Source: JBBDXS01 sp040902195
GTDB lineage: Bacteria > Chloroflexota > Dehalococcoidia > DSTF01 > RBG-16-68-14
Assembly (NCBI GenBank): GCA_040902195.1
Contig: JBBDXS010000014.1
Coordinates: 186,001 to 250,000, forward strand
Length of the DNA stretch: 64,000 bases
Direction: 5' to 3'
Shown here: piece after piece, positions 34,263 through 45,721 of the stretch
Layout: each line of letters begins with the position of its first letter
Numbering within the stretch: position 1 is the first letter of the stretch
Notes under the pieces: model-generated
What the model saw: only the letters and a program-made list of their open reading frames with translations
What the model was told of the DNA's origin: nothing
The model's database searches: none
Made by a program: the position numbers and the translations under genes

Positions 34263-35333
34263 ATGGTTCAGCACCACGCCCCTACCCGGCACTTCGACTC
34301 CGTACGGCAGCGCCTCGAAGAGCGCGAGCTGCTGCTCTCCCCGCACGCCGCGCGTAGCGCGCAGAGCCGCGGGCGCGAGCGCGCGGAAGAGCCGTCGCCG
34401 GTGCGCACGGAGTTCCAGCGCGACCGCGACCGGATCATCCACAGCAAGTCCTTCCGGAGGCTGAAGCACAAAACGCAGGTCTTCGTCGCGCCGACGGGCG
34501 ATCACTTCGTCACGCGGCTCACGCACACGCTCGAGACGTCGCAGATCGCGCGAACGATCGCGCGGGCGCTCAACCTGAACGAAGACCTGACTGAGGCCAT
34601 CGGCCTGGGCCACGACCTGGGTCACACGCCGTTCGGCCACGCGGGCGAGGATGCGCTCGCGGCGCTGCTGCCGGAAGGCTTTCGCCACAACGAGCAGAGC
34701 CTCCGCGTCGTCGAGAAGCTAGAGAACGGTGGCCAGGGACTCAACCTCACCTACGAAGTGCGCGAGGGGATCCTGAAGCACTCCAAGGTGCGCGAGGACA
34801 TCTTCGCCGAGGGCTGGGGCACCGCGAGCACCCTCGAGGGACAGATCGTCAAGCTCGCGGACTCCGTCGCCTACCTCAACCACGACATCGCCGACGCGAT
34901 CCGCGATGGCCTCCTGCGCGAAGAGGACCTGCCGCGCCGCACACACGAGGTGCTCGGCGCGAACCACGCGCAGCGGATCAACACGCTCGTGCTCGATGTC
35001 ATCGAGAACTCGTGGGCGGCGACCGGCGATATCGAGACGGACGGCCAACCGCCGCGCATCTCAATGAGCCCGGAGGCCGCTGAGGTGACCAACGAGCTGC
35101 GCGACTTCATGTTCAACAACGTTTATGAGTGGGAAGGACGCCGGGCGGAGGCGGCGCGCGCGGGCCGCGTGATCCACTTCCTCTTCGAGTACTTCCTCTC
35201 CCAGCCCGACGCGATCACCTCCGACTTCACGCGGCCGGAAGACCCGCTGGTCCGGCGTATCGCGGACTACATCGCCGGTATGACCGACCACTTTGCGCTG
35301 CGCATCGCAGAGGAGCAGGGCTTTCATTCCTGA
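34263..35333 (+). CDS. Deoxyguanosinetriphosphate triphosphohydrolase-like HD protein
   Basis: 356 residues of the dGTPase/HD superfamily: RTEFQRDRDRIIHSKSFRRLKHKTQVF at the N terminus, the first His at HTLETSQIART and the metal-binding GHDLGHTPFGH (residues 116-126). Homologues split dNTPs into deoxynucleoside and triphosphate, controlling nucleotide pools. The length matches the short bacterial dGTPase-like group rather than E. coli Dgt (~505). TACAAT ends 11 nt before the ATG and there is no Shine-Dalgarno. Confidence 0.92.
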   Translation: MVQHHAPTRHFDSVRQRLEERELLLSPHAARSAQSRGRERAEEPSPVRTEFQRDRDRIIHSKSFRRLKHKTQVFVAPTGDHFVTRLTHTLETSQIARTIARALNLNEDLTEAIGLGHDLGHTPFGHAGEDALAALLPEGFRHNEQSLRVVEKLENGGQGLNLTYEVREGILKHSKVREDIFAEGWGTASTLEGQIVKLADSVAYLNHDIADAIRDGLLREEDLPRRTHEVLGANHAQRINTLVLDVIENSWAATGDIETDGQPPRISMSPEAAEVTNELRDFMFNNVYEWEGRRAEAARAGRVIHFLFEYFLSQPDAITSDFTRPEDPLVRRIADYIAGMTDHFALRIAEEQGFHS

Positions 35334-35381
35334 GCCTTGCGAACTGATGGCGCGCGGCTGGTAGCATGATTCGAGTCTCCA

Positions 35382-36095
35382 ATGGCTGACACCAACCTCG
35401 ATCCTCCTCCACCGCTTCATCCCGGGCAGCAACCGCAGCCGGTCGACACGCAATCGGACTGGCACGCGATCCTGCACAACCGGTTCATCATCGCCGGACT
35501 GGGCGCGCTCGTGTTGCTGCTGCTGAGCGCGATCGTGCTGTTCACGCTTGACGGCGACAACGACAACACTTCGACCGTGCGCGGCGACCCGACGGCCGAC
35601 GGCAGGGTTACAACGCCCGTCCTGGGGCCGGGGCTGAGCGGCACGCTCCGCACGACGGCTTCGATGCGCAACGGCCCGGGAGTCGGCTATCCGATCCTGG
35701 GGACCATCCCGCGCAGCGCCGTCGTCACCGTGGTCGGGCGAAACGTGGACAATACGTGGTTCCAAGTCATCTATCCACCCGGCTTCACCATTCGCGGCTG
35801 GGTACAGGCAACACTGATTGAGATCGAGGGAGACGTCTCGAGTCTTGTGATCGCGGGGCCGGGCGAGGGGCCGGACGTCGAGGTGCCGACGTACGGCGGA
35901 CCGATCGATGTGCCGATCCCCACCGAGCCGGGCGGCACGGAGCTCGAAGAGACGCCAACGCCGCGACCGACACGCGTGCGCCCCACGTCGACGCCCTTCC
36001 CCATCCCGACCGAAGCGCCGACGTTCACGCCGCGCCCGACGTCGCCGCCGGGACAGCCGGGCCGCGCTACGCCCGACGGAACGAACGGCCAATGA
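35382..36095 (+). CDS. Membrane-anchored SH3b-domain protein
   Basis: 237 residues: a Pro-rich cytoplasmic start, one membrane helix (~residues 35-57) and an external bacterial SH3 domain (SGTLRTTASMRNGPGVGYPILG...FTIRGWVQATLIEIEG, ~83-145). A long Thr/Pro-rich tail (PTPRPTRVRPTSTPFPIPT) follows. SH3b domains commonly bind peptidoglycan peptides, so a wall-binding role is likely. Its stop overlaps the next start as ATGA. Confidence 0.82.
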   Translation: MADTNLDPPPPLHPGQQPQPVDTQSDWHAILHNRFIIAGLGALVLLLLSAIVLFTLDGDNDNTSTVRGDPTADGRVTTPVLGPGLSGTLRTTASMRNGPGVGYPILGTIPRSAVVTVVGRNVDNTWFQVIYPPGFTIRGWVQATLIEIEGDVSSLVIAGPGEGPDVEVPTYGGPIDVPIPTEPGGTELEETPTPRPTRVRPTSTPFPIPTEAPTFTPRPTSPPGQPGRATPDGTNGQ

Positions 36096-36574
36096 AGGCT
36101 GCGGAGCTAACGGAGCGGTTGGAGCGGAGCCGGGCGTCGCTCATGGAGGCGATCGCCGGGATGGACGAGGAGGGCTTTCGCCGGCGGACGGCCTCGGGCG
36201 AATGGTGCGCCGCGGAAGCGCTCGCGCACTTGCTCGCGCACGAGCAGCGCTTCATGTGGCTCACTCGAGAGGCGCTCGCGAAGGACAACCCGCCGGTACA
36301 ATCGCGGGGCGAAGGGCAGCAGATCGAAGAGGCGAAGGCGGCGCAGCGAATGCTCGTGCCGCAGATCGTGCACGGACTGCTCGCTCAACGGCGCGAGACG
36401 CTACAGCTGCTTGCGGGTCTTTCGCCGGAGCAACTGGTGCGCTCCCTCGTGCACTCGCGCCTGGGCGAAGTCGATGCCGGCTGGTTGTTCCAACGCATCG
36501 TCGACCACGAGACCGAGCACGCGGCGCAGATCGCATCGATACGCGTGGAGACCGCCGGAACGCCGGCGACGTAA
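36092..36574 (+). CDS. DinB-like four-helix protein
   Basis: 160 residues with the DinB_2 layout: LERSRASLMEAIAGM, EWCAAEALAHLLAHEQRF, and a C-terminal RIVDHETEHAAQI. Three His spaced as H...H...H match the metal site of DinB/YfiT-type thiol-dependent transferases. Cytoplasmic; substrate unknown. It overlaps the SH3b gene by 4 bp and precedes dnaG by 38 bp. Confidence 0.8.
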   Translation: MKAAELTERLERSRASLMEAIAGMDEEGFRRRTASGEWCAAEALAHLLAHEQRFMWLTREALAKDNPPVQSRGEGQQIEEAKAAQRMLVPQIVHGLLAQRRETLQLLAGLSPEQLVRSLVHSRLGEVDAGWLFQRIVDHETEHAAQIASIRVETAGTPAT

Positions 36575-36612
36575 TCGACGGCCTTTGGGCTGTTGTTTGG
36601 AGCAAGGATGCA

Positions 36613-38567
36613 ATGAGCGTCGTCGATGATGTGAAGAGCCGGATCGATATCGTCGATCTAGTCGGCCAGTACGTGCCGCTCCAGCGCGCCGGGCGCAACT
36701 TCAAGGCCCCCTGCCCGTTCCACTCCGAAAAGACACCGTCGTTCATCGTGTCGCCGGAGCGCCAGACCTGGCACTGCTTCGGGGCGTGCGGCGAAGGCGG
36801 CGACTGCTTCAACTTCGTCATGAAGCGCGAAGGCGTCGAGTTCCCCGAGGCGCTGCGCATCCTGGCGCAACGCGCCGGCGTCGAGCTGACAGAGCGGCGC
36901 GCGCCCGAGGAGGACGCGCGGCGCAACCGCCTTGTCGAGGCGAACGAGGCAGCAGCGGCCTACTACCACAACGCGCTACGCAGCTCGCAGGCGGGCGCCG
37001 CCGCGCGCGCATACCTCACGGACCGCGGGCTGGACGCGGAGACCATCGAGGCCTTCGAGCTTGGCTACAGCCCCGACAGCTGGGACAGCGTGAAGTCGTT
37101 CTTAGTAGGACGGGGCTTCTCGGACGCAGAGCTGTTGGAGGCCGGCCTGCTCGTCGAGAGCGATCGCGGCGGCTACGATCGTTTCCGTGACCGGCTCATG
37201 TTCCCCATCCGCGACGAAAAGGGGCGCGTCGTCGGGTTCGGCGCGCGAAAGCTCTCAACCGGCGAATCGACAGACGGACCGGACGCGAAGTACATAAACA
37301 CGCCGCAGACGCCGATGTTCGACAAGGGAGGACTGCTCTACGCGCTCGATAAGGCGAAGGAGGCCATCCGGCGCGACCGCAGCGCCATCGTCGTCGAGGG
37401 GTATATGGACGTGATCGCGGCGCACCAGCACGGACGGACGAACGTCGTCGCGTCGATGGGCACCGCACTTACCGACCGCCAGATCAAGCTCCTCGAACGG
37501 ATGCGGGCGAAGGTCCTCCTCGCGATGGACGCGGACGCCGCCGGCATCGAGGCGACGCTGCGGGCGTTGCAGGAGGCCGGCGCGGCCGGAGCGATTCACG
37601 CCGGCGCGCAATCCGTCCACCCGGCGCTGATGGGGGACGAAGAGTTCAGCGAGAAGGTGCAGGAATGGTCGCGCAACGGCCTCAAGCGCGCGACGGTGAA
37701 CTTCTACGTCGTGCCGCTCTCCGGCAAGGACCCCGACGAGATGATCCGCGCCGACGACGGAGCGTGGGAGGCCGCCATCGAGCATGCTGAGCCGTTCACG
37801 GAACACGTCTTCGGCGTCGTCGCATCGCGCAAGGACCTCTCGCTACCTGACCAACGCGCCGAGCTGCTGCAGGAGCTCCTGCCCATCGTGCGGCTGATCA
37901 GCGAGCCAACACACCAGGCGCACTATGTACAGCGCCTCGCCGCAAGAGCGCGTGTAGGCGAGAAGGTCGTCTGGCAGGAACTGCAACGCCAGCAGCGCCC
38001 GCGAAGAGCGGCGGAACGAGAGCAGCCTGCGACACGTGTTCGGCGCGACCCCAAGGAGGACTTTTTGCTGGCGCTGCTTCTGCGCCACGATGACCTCCGC
38101 GCGCAAGGTCGCTCGTTCTCACCGGAACTCTTTCTCTTGAGTGAGCACAGAGCGATTTTCGAAGCATGGCAGCAAACCGCCGATATGAACTCGCTGCGCG
38201 AGATGTTATCTGAAGATATACAGCCGTCTCTCGACCGCATCCTGGCCATCGAGCTTCCCCCGTTCGTAGGAAGCGGCTTGATAGAGGCGCTGGAAAGTTG
38301 CGTTGACAAGATCGTCAAGGATAGACTGCAGCAAGCCAAGGAAGCCAGCGCCGCCGCGCTCAGCGAGTTAGGCAGCGAGGACATGGCTGCAGCAGTCGAT
38401 ACAGCATACGCACTTCAAGAGGCAGCCGGCAGTTCCTCTGCGTCCGAGAGTGACGAGCGCACGTTGGCGTTAGCAAGCGCCCTGGTTGAAGATGACGAGA
38501 TGGGGCGTCGGCTCCATCGCACTTCGCCGGCCACCCGCCCGGCGTCCCCGCAGCGCGAGGAAGACCC

Positions 38568-38571
<4 letters not shown>
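36613..38571 (+). CDS. dnaG: DNA primase
   Basis: 652 residues from the ATG at 36613 (MSVVDDVKSRIDIVDLVGQYV). The N-terminal CHC2 zinc ribbon reads CPFHSEKTPSF...WHCFGACGEGGDCFNF (~36-70). The Toprim polymerase core has IVVEGYMDVIAAHQ and LAMDADAAG, and a C-terminal helicase-binding region follows. It makes RNA primers at the replication fork. Its stop overlaps the rpoD start (ATGA), the widespread dnaG-rpoD arrangement. Confidence 0.97.
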
Positions 38572-40133
<1,562 letters not shown>

Positions 40134-40142
40134 CGGCCCACC

Positions 40143-40580
40143 CTACGGGCCCTGCTTCGCTTCCGATCCCGTAACGGTCACCAGGCCCTTCATGTTCGGA
40201 TGCGGCTCGCAGTGGTAGGCGTACTCGCCCGGCTCGTTGAACGTGTGGCTGAAGGACGCGCCGCGGGCGAAGAGCGGGCTATCGAGCTCGTCTCCGTCAT
40301 CGCTCGTGACCGTGTGGCCGGCGCTATCGTAGTTGGTCCAGGTGACTGTCGTGCCGACCGGGACGATGATGTTCGCGGGCGCAAAAGCAAAGTCTTCGAG
40401 GCGCACTTGCGAGACGCCCGTGACCGGCGCTTCGTCGCCAGGATCGCTGCCGCGGCCACCCATCATTCCCCAGTGGCCGTCTCCCATCATGCTCGTCATC
40501 ATTGCGCCCGAGAAGACGGCAAGCGCAACGAGGCTCACGATAATCAGACCGATCGGCACAAGCGGCGCCCTACTAGACAT
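40143..40580 (-). CDS. Membrane-anchored cupredoxin (plastocyanin-like)
   Basis: 145 residues from the ATG at 40580 with GGAG seven bases upstream. One N-terminal membrane helix, a Met/His-rich stretch (MMTSMMGDGHWGMMGG) and a type-1 copper domain: VGTTVTWTNYDSAGHTVTS (first His) and YAYHCEPHPNMKG with Cys, His and Met ligands. It probably shuttles electrons or binds copper outside the membrane. The Met-rich segment could bind copper as well. Converges with rpoD. Confidence 0.88.
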   Translation of the reverse strand: MSSRAPLVPIGLIIVSLVALAVFSGAMMTSMMGDGHWGMMGGRGSDPGDEAPVTGVSQVRLEDFAFAPANIIVPVGTTVTWTNYDSAGHTVTSDDGDELDSPLFARGASFSHTFNEPGEYAYHCEPHPNMKGLVTVTGSEAKQGP

Positions 40581-40700
40581 GTTCACGCTCCAAAGAACCC
40601 TCCACAATCAGGATACACTTTCACGGAGAGCAGTTGACGGGCCATTCGTCCTGAAGGTACGATTCAGATCGTTAGGAAAGCGCCTTCGGAGCTACACTGA

Positions 40701-40934
40701 ATGCCTCTCTACGAATACCGCTGTCCCAAGTGCCGCACGACGTTCGAGCTGCTGCGGCCCATGAGCGCGTCCGATGACACCGCGACGTGCCCGAAGCGGC
40801 ACGACGGCGCGCAGCGCGTTGTGTCCCTCGTTGCATCACGCGTCCACGGCGAGAACGGCGGCTCGATGCCCGAGATGATGGGCGGTGGCGGCGGCTGCGC
40901 GTGCGGCGGCGGCGCCTGCGGCTGCGGGCACTGA
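40701..40934 (+). CDS. FmdB-type zinc-ribbon protein
   Basis: 77 residues beginning MPLYEYRCPKCRTTFELL, the FmdB/putative regulatory zinc ribbon, with a second metal half in DTATCPK. The C terminus is a Gly/Cys tail (GGGGGCACGGGACGCGH) that could bind further metal. GGAG lies 10 nt before the ATG. The 160-bp spacer downstream (40935-41096) holds only a GC-rich sequence (GATCTCGCCCCTCG) also present near 59760. Confidence 0.85.
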   Translation: MPLYEYRCPKCRTTFELLRPMSASDDTATCPKRHDGAQRVVSLVASRVHGENGGSMPEMMGGGGGCACGGGACGCGH

Positions 40935-41096
40935 CCTCTATTGCTGTGATCCTGAGGGGAGCGGGTAGAGCGAGATGGGGCGGGGAGCCCGAAGGACCTG
41001 GCAGAGCAAGCGTCAGCGGCGAGACCGTTTTTGGGACAGGACTTCAGAGCCTGCCATCGAGCGCAGCGCAGGATCTCGCCCCTCGACGAGGCCCCT

Positions 41097-41900
41097 CTAC
41101 ACCCGCACTCCGTCCGGCACAGGCGCGTCTTCGTGCACGACGCGCTCCTGATTGCGCGTAAGACCCAGGTACACCGCCGAGGCCGCCGCGATCACGAGCA
41201 GCTCCCCTATCGTACCCGCGCCGATCCAGATCACAACGTCGCGCCAGAAATCTTCCGGGAACATCTGGATCAGATGGTCGCGGTCCGGATCGAGCTGCCA
41301 CAGATCGTTATCGAACAACACGCCATGGAAGCGCTCCCAGAACGCATCGAACCCCAGCGCCGCGACGATGCCGATTCCGCCGATCGCGACGAGGCCGGCG
41401 ACGCCCGCCAGCACGAGCTTCATCGCGAGGCCGCGCGCGCTCGACTCGCGCGCCCAGATGAAGGTCGTGACAACGTAGGCGCAGACGAAGAGCACAGCCA
41501 CTTCCTGCACGCGGAACGCGCCGCGCATCACCGACTTCACGTCGTGCATGTGCTGCGTCTCGCGGCTGTTGAACAGCGACTCCGTCTCGCCCCGGTCGTT
41601 TCGCACGCGAATGACGACGCTCTCGCGGTCGTCGCGGAAGTAGCGCCTCAGGTCCTCGCTCGCGCGGAGGAGCTCGCCGCGCGGTATGCCGGTCGTCGTC
41701 GGGGCGTCGTACTCGTCGATGGCGTATTCGTAGACGCGGGGCTCGTTGGCGACGATGCGGATGTTGGTGAGCACGAGGGCCGTCGGCACCGCGATAATGA
41801 AGAGGACCGTGGCGATTAGCCGGATGAAGCCCACCGCACCCTCCGAGCCTGCCCCCGCCGCCGATACGTCCAGGCTAGGGCTGGCATCTAGGAGTGTCAA
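41097..41900 (-). CDS. DUF1461/TIGR01906-type integral membrane protein
   Basis: 267 residues with about five hydrophobic segments: one near the N terminus, a large outer loop with LLRASEDLRRYFRDDRE and HMHDVKSVMRG, and four further helices, the layout of DUF1461. The loop after helix 4 (FWERFHGVLFDNDLWQLDPDRDHLIQMFPEDFW) is the most conserved family string. Homologues in Firmicutes act in lipoprotein N-acylation (Lit proteins share DUF1461); such a role here is possible and would fit the many lipoproteins nearby, but is inference. Confidence 0.82.
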   Translation of the reverse strand: MTLLDASPSLDVSAAGAGSEGAVGFIRLIATVLFIIAVPTALVLTNIRIVANEPRVYEYAIDEYDAPTTTGIPRGELLRASEDLRRYFRDDRESVVIRVRNDRGETESLFNSRETQHMHDVKSVMRGAFRVQEVAVLFVCAYVVTTFIWARESSARGLAMKLVLAGVAGLVAIGGIGIVAALGFDAFWERFHGVLFDNDLWQLDPDRDHLIQMFPEDFWRDVVIWIGAGTIGELLVIAAASAVYLGLTRNQERVVHEDAPVPDGVRV

Positions 41901-42011
41901 GCGGCGGACGGAGCGTTCGTAGGGGCGGCTTGCGAGCTGCCCGCCCGTCCTTCGCCCATCGCCCGTCCACCAATCTGCTACACTCCCACCGCATTGGGAA
42001 GGAGGCGTGAT

Positions 42012-42611
42012 ATGACGCAGCAGACGAGCGTGGTGACGCCCGAGCGCTTCGCGCAGGGCCAGACCTACCAGGAGTGGCTAGCGGCCATCGACCGCAACCA
42101 GGAACGCTTCGAGGAGAACTACAACGAAACCGGCGTCTCGGAGGACGACACGCGCGCGTTGCGCGAGCTCGTCGCGAAGGCGAACGGGCCGGCGAAGTGC
42201 CTCGCGCTGGGCGAGCCGTGGTGCCCCGACGTCTTCCGCGGCCTGCCCGTGATGGCACGCATCGCCGAGGCGTCCGGCATGGAGCTACGCGTCTTCTTCC
42301 GCGACCAGAACACCGACATCATGGCGGAGTTCCTCCACCACGGCGAGCACGAATCGATCCCCACGTTGGTGTTCTATACGAAGGACCACGAGTACATCGC
42401 GCACTGGATCGAGCGCCCTGCCCTCGCGAACGAAGAAATGCCGCAGCTCCGCGAGCTGACGGCGCCCCTGCGCAACGCCGACCTCCCGCAAGAAGAGCGC
42501 GAGAAGTACATCAAGGCGTACATCGATTTCCAGCACGGCCCGGTCTGGGGCGGCTGGCGCGACGCCGCGATCCGCGAAATCCGCGAGCTGCTGGAGCAGC
42601 ACACAGCGTAA
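42012..42611 (+). CDS. Thioredoxin-fold protein
   Basis: 199 residues from the ATG at 42012 with GGAGG six bases upstream. The thioredoxin-like core holds LALGEPWCPDVFRGLPVMARIAE (one active-site Cys, WCPD, not CxxC), SIPTLVFYT with the cis-Pro, and a C-terminal helix region. Proteins of this type (thioredoxin_9) have unknown targets. The lone Cys argues against a general disulfide reductase and for a monothiol reaction or binding role. A TACACT sequence lies further upstream. Confidence 0.8.
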   Translation: MTQQTSVVTPERFAQGQTYQEWLAAIDRNQERFEENYNETGVSEDDTRALRELVAKANGPAKCLALGEPWCPDVFRGLPVMARIAEASGMELRVFFRDQNTDIMAEFLHHGEHESIPTLVFYTKDHEYIAHWIERPALANEEMPQLRELTAPLRNADLPQEEREKYIKAYIDFQHGPVWGGWRDAAIREIRELLEQHTA

Positions 42612-42680
42612 TCGCAGCGCACCAAGCGATCGAGGCCGGGTTCTCATGCCCGGCCCGTTTGTGTCGGAACCGAGGTCGAT

Positions 42681-43580
42681 ATGAGACGGATGCCCGCCCT
42701 AAGCCTGGCCGCCGTGCCGGGACGCCGCAAGCAGACGCTGGAGCTGGCGCAAGACATTGAGCGACGGGGCTTTACCGGCATCTACTGTCCGAGCTTCGGC
42801 GACGGGATGGGCCTCTGTCTCGCGCTCGCGCTCTCGACGACGCAGATCCGCTTCGGCACAACGATCGCGATCATCTACAACCGCATCGCCGCCGACTACG
42901 CCCAGAGCGCCTCGATGATCCACGAGCTGAGCGGCGGCCGCTTCGTCTTCGGCGTGGGCGTGAGCCACGGTCCGACGCACAAAGCGCTCGGGCACCAGGT
43001 CGGCAAGCCGCTCTCCGACATGCGCGCCTTCGTTGAGCGCGTGCGCGCCACGCCCGGCGTGCCGGAGCTGCCCCCCATCGCGCTCGCCACGCTGCGAACG
43101 AAGATGGTCCAGCTCGCGGGCGAGATCGGCGACGGGATGGTCTGGGCAAACGCGGCGCGTTCGCACATGCAGGCGTCGCTGTCGCATCTGCCGGACGAGA
43201 AGCGCAACTCGCCCGACTTCTTCGTCGGCAACATGATCCCCACCTGCATCTCGGACGATAAAGCGGCCGCGGCGGCCGTCATGCGCCGGACGCTCACCGG
43301 CTATGCGATGCTGCCGAACTACAGCAACTACTGGGTCGAGGCCGGCTACGGCGAGGAGATGGCGGCCGTGCGGCAGGCGGCCGGAGACCGCGACCGCGTC
43401 GCCTCCGTGCTCACCGACCGCTGGCTCTCGGACGTCACGCTCTACGGCAGCGCCGCGGAGGTGCGTGAGGGCGTCGAGGCCTGGTACGACGCCGGCGTCA
43501 ACACACCGATCCTCGTCCCGTCCTCGGCGGAGGGCGGGCAGATGAAGGCGTTCGAGGAGCTCTTCGCCGCTTTTTCCTGA
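42681..43580 (+). CDS. LLM-class (luciferase-like) flavin/F420-dependent oxidoreductase
   Basis: 299 residues of a TIM-barrel luciferase-like protein: GIYCPSFGDGMG, STTQIRFGTTIAIIYNR, ASMIHELSGGRFVFGVGVSHGPTHKALG and GEIGDGMVWANAA. The GRFxFGVG(V)S string near residue 90 binds the cofactor in F420- and FMN-dependent members. The substrate is unknown. It follows the thioredoxin-like gene by 69 bp on the same strand. Confidence 0.88.
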   Translation: MRRMPALSLAAVPGRRKQTLELAQDIERRGFTGIYCPSFGDGMGLCLALALSTTQIRFGTTIAIIYNRIAADYAQSASMIHELSGGRFVFGVGVSHGPTHKALGHQVGKPLSDMRAFVERVRATPGVPELPPIALATLRTKMVQLAGEIGDGMVWANAARSHMQASLSHLPDEKRNSPDFFVGNMIPTCISDDKAAAAAVMRRTLTGYAMLPNYSNYWVEAGYGEEMAAVRQAAGDRDRVASVLTDRWLSDVTLYGSAAEVREGVEAWYDAGVNTPILVPSSAEGGQMKAFEELFAAFS

Positions 43581-43618
43581 CACCACCGCATCGACGTCAC
43601 CTCGACGCGGTCACGTAG

Positions 43619-43638
43619 GGTAGGCCTTCAGGCCTACC
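43619..43638. repeat. Palindrome, AGGCCT family
   Basis: GGTAGGCCT-TC-AGGCCTACC, a perfect 9-bp inverted repeat. Related units are at 43679, 46823 and 50447. Confidence 0.8.
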
Positions 43639-43678
43639 GCCACAACTTAATGCTGCTTCCGCGCGCGGTCCCGTAGCT

Positions 43679-43696
43679 GCAGGCCTTTAGGCCTGC
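43679..43696. repeat. Palindrome, AGGCCT family
   Basis: GCAGGCCT-TT-AGGCCTGC, preceded by CGTAGCT as at 46817. It lies in the 172-bp spacer between the LLM oxidoreductase and the acetyltransferase gene. Confidence 0.8.
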
Positions 43697-43752
43697 CTGG
43701 GCGCCTTCCCCCAATTTTGCCGGGAGCGTCTCCGCCTGTACCATGAATCCCC

Positions 43753-45012
43753 ATGGACGATACTGCCGGACGCACGGTTCCCCCCGACCTGCTCGAGCTT
43801 GCCGACGCGCACAGCGTGCCGCGCGACCTGGTGCAGCGTGGCTTCGACCTCCGCGTGCCGCTCGAATCGCTGCGCCACTGGCTAGGCATGGACTGGATGA
43901 ACACCGAGTTCATCGAACGGCGGCTCTACTGGCACGAGCAGCTCACGGTTGGACCGCTCCGCGGCCGCGAGGCCACGCAGCGCGACAGCGAAGCGCTCTC
44001 CGAGCTGCTCGCGAACGCGCCGGAGGACGTCGGCGAGTGGGAGATCTCCACCGAGCGCGCTCCCAACCCCTTCGCGCAGTTGCGCCTGCAGGAGAACGTC
44101 AACCTCCTCGTCCTCGAGCTCGAGGGGCGGCTCATCGCGTGCTGCTCCTTCACGACGCGCAACACGATCGTGGGCGGCAAGCGCCTCTCCGTGCGCTACG
44201 GCCAGCTTCTTCGCGTGCACAAGGACTTCCGTCGCCGCGGCTTCGGCGACCAGGTACGTTCGCTCGGCTGGGGCGCCGGCGCGGCGCGCCCCAGCCACTG
44301 CCAGTACGACATCATGCGCACGCAGAACTTCGCCGTCGTTGGCTGGTGGAACAAGTACGCGCCCGATTTCTGGGACAACATCCCAAAGAAGGAAGGCGAG
44401 GTGCCGGGCGTCCGCGTCACCGTGCTGCAGTACCCTGCGCGCGCGTTCGAGGACGGCGCGAGCTCGATACGCCAGGCGCGCGAAGACGACCTCGATCGCA
44501 GCGTCGAGCTGATCAACCGCACACACGGCGGTCTCGATCTCTTTCGCCCCTACTCGCGCGAATACCTGCGTACCAGGCTCGACGACGGCTACTGGGGCGA
44601 CAGCATAAGCTGGTTCGACACGTGGGAGCACGTCTACGGCTGGGACGAATACTACGTCATGGAGCGCGACGGGCGTGTCGTCGCGTGCGCCGGCCTCTGG
44701 GACCGCGGCCGCGATGCGCGCGATCGCTTTCGACACAAGGAGACCGGTGAGGAGCGCGTCGTGTCCGTCACGTCGCTGCTCGACTTCGGCTTCGCGGAGG
44801 GGCACGAAGCGTCGATGGCGGCTTTGATCGCGTACCTCATCGGCGAGACGGAGCGTTTGGGGCGCGACTTCCTCGTCGCGCCGCTCGAACAGCTACCGGA
44901 CGTCGCGGCGCATCTCGAGCAATATGAGCCGGTCCCGGAGACGCGCGCGCTACGCTGGGAGCTGACCGACCCGCCGATGACAAGGCCGCACATCGACCTG
45001 AGCTACTGGTAA
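43753..45012 (+). CDS. Double GNAT-type acetyltransferase
   Basis: 419 residues. The first GNAT fold (~60-200) has the acetyl-CoA loop VRYGQLLRVHKDFRRRGFGDQV, matching the V-x-P-x-x-R-x-x-G-x-G/A pattern; a second, more diverged fold covers ~235-400. It should acetylate an amine; the target is not evident. TACCAT ends 8 nt before the ATG and there is no Shine-Dalgarno. Confidence 0.8.
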   Translation: MDDTAGRTVPPDLLELADAHSVPRDLVQRGFDLRVPLESLRHWLGMDWMNTEFIERRLYWHEQLTVGPLRGREATQRDSEALSELLANAPEDVGEWEISTERAPNPFAQLRLQENVNLLVLELEGRLIACCSFTTRNTIVGGKRLSVRYGQLLRVHKDFRRRGFGDQVRSLGWGAGAARPSHCQYDIMRTQNFAVVGWWNKYAPDFWDNIPKKEGEVPGVRVTVLQYPARAFEDGASSIRQAREDDLDRSVELINRTHGGLDLFRPYSREYLRTRLDDGYWGDSISWFDTWEHVYGWDEYYVMERDGRVVACAGLWDRGRDARDRFRHKETGEERVVSVTSLLDFGFAEGHEASMAALIAYLIGETERLGRDFLVAPLEQLPDVAAHLEQYEPVPETRALRWELTDPPMTRPHIDLSYW

Positions 45013-45067
45013 CGAGAAAGAGGTGTCCCTTCCCTCTAGGGAAGGGGTTAGGGGATAGGAGACTGAG

Positions 45068-45721
45068 ATGAAGCGATTGTTTACGGGACTAGCCACGATG
45101 GTGCTGATCGCGAGCGCACTGCTCGCGCTTGTGTCTTGCGGCGATGACGACAAAGACGACAGCGATCCGACCGCCACGCCGCAGGTGACAACCGAAGCGA
45201 CCTCCCCGGCCGGCGAAACGACCACGCCCGGTTCGACGGCGCCCGAGCCGACAACAGGCGGCGCGTTCGAGGGCGGCCAGGCCCTCGTGCAAGGCACCCT
45301 CGGCTTCGAGACCCCGGATGCAACACAACAGCCCACGCTGGTGCGCGTCGAGACCGCGCAGCACGACGGCTTCGACCGCATCGTGTTCGAGTTCTCCGGC
45401 GCCGGCGCGCCGGTCTATCGCGTCGAGTACCTGACAGATCCCACGGATTGCGGCTCAGGCGAGCCGACATTCCCCAGCGGCGGCAACGCGGCGTACTTGC
45501 AGATCAAGTTCATGCCCGCCGTCGCCCACAACGAAGCGGGCGCGTCGACAATCGAAAGTCAGGGGCTCTCGCCGGACCTGCCGTCGATCAAGCGGGCGAG
45601 GCAGAGCTGCGATTTCGAGGCCGACGTGACGTGGGCACTCCTGCTGGGAGGCCAGACCGACTTCCGCGTCTTCGCGCTCGTGAATCCGATGCGCCTCGCC
45701 GTCGACATCGCGCATCCGTGA
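45068..45721 (+). CDS. Lipoprotein with AMIN-like domain
   Basis: 217 residues: a lipobox (LLALVSC), a Thr/Pro/Ser linker (TATPQVTTEATSPAGETTT) and a ~130-residue beta domain (LVRVETAQHDGFDRIVFEFSGAGAPVYRVEY...FRVFALVNPMRLAVDIAHP), the layout of AMIN-like lipoproteins in Gram-positive bacteria. AMIN domains help to localise proteins to peptidoglycan. The last codon overlaps the archease GTG start by 4 bp. Confidence 0.82.
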   Translation: MKRLFTGLATMVLIASALLALVSCGDDDKDDSDPTATPQVTTEATSPAGETTTPGSTAPEPTTGGAFEGGQALVQGTLGFETPDATQQPTLVRVETAQHDGFDRIVFEFSGAGAPVYRVEYLTDPTDCGSGEPTFPSGGNAAYLQIKFMPAVAHNEAGASTIESQGLSPDLPSIKRARQSCDFEADVTWALLLGGQTDFRVFALVNPMRLAVDIAHP

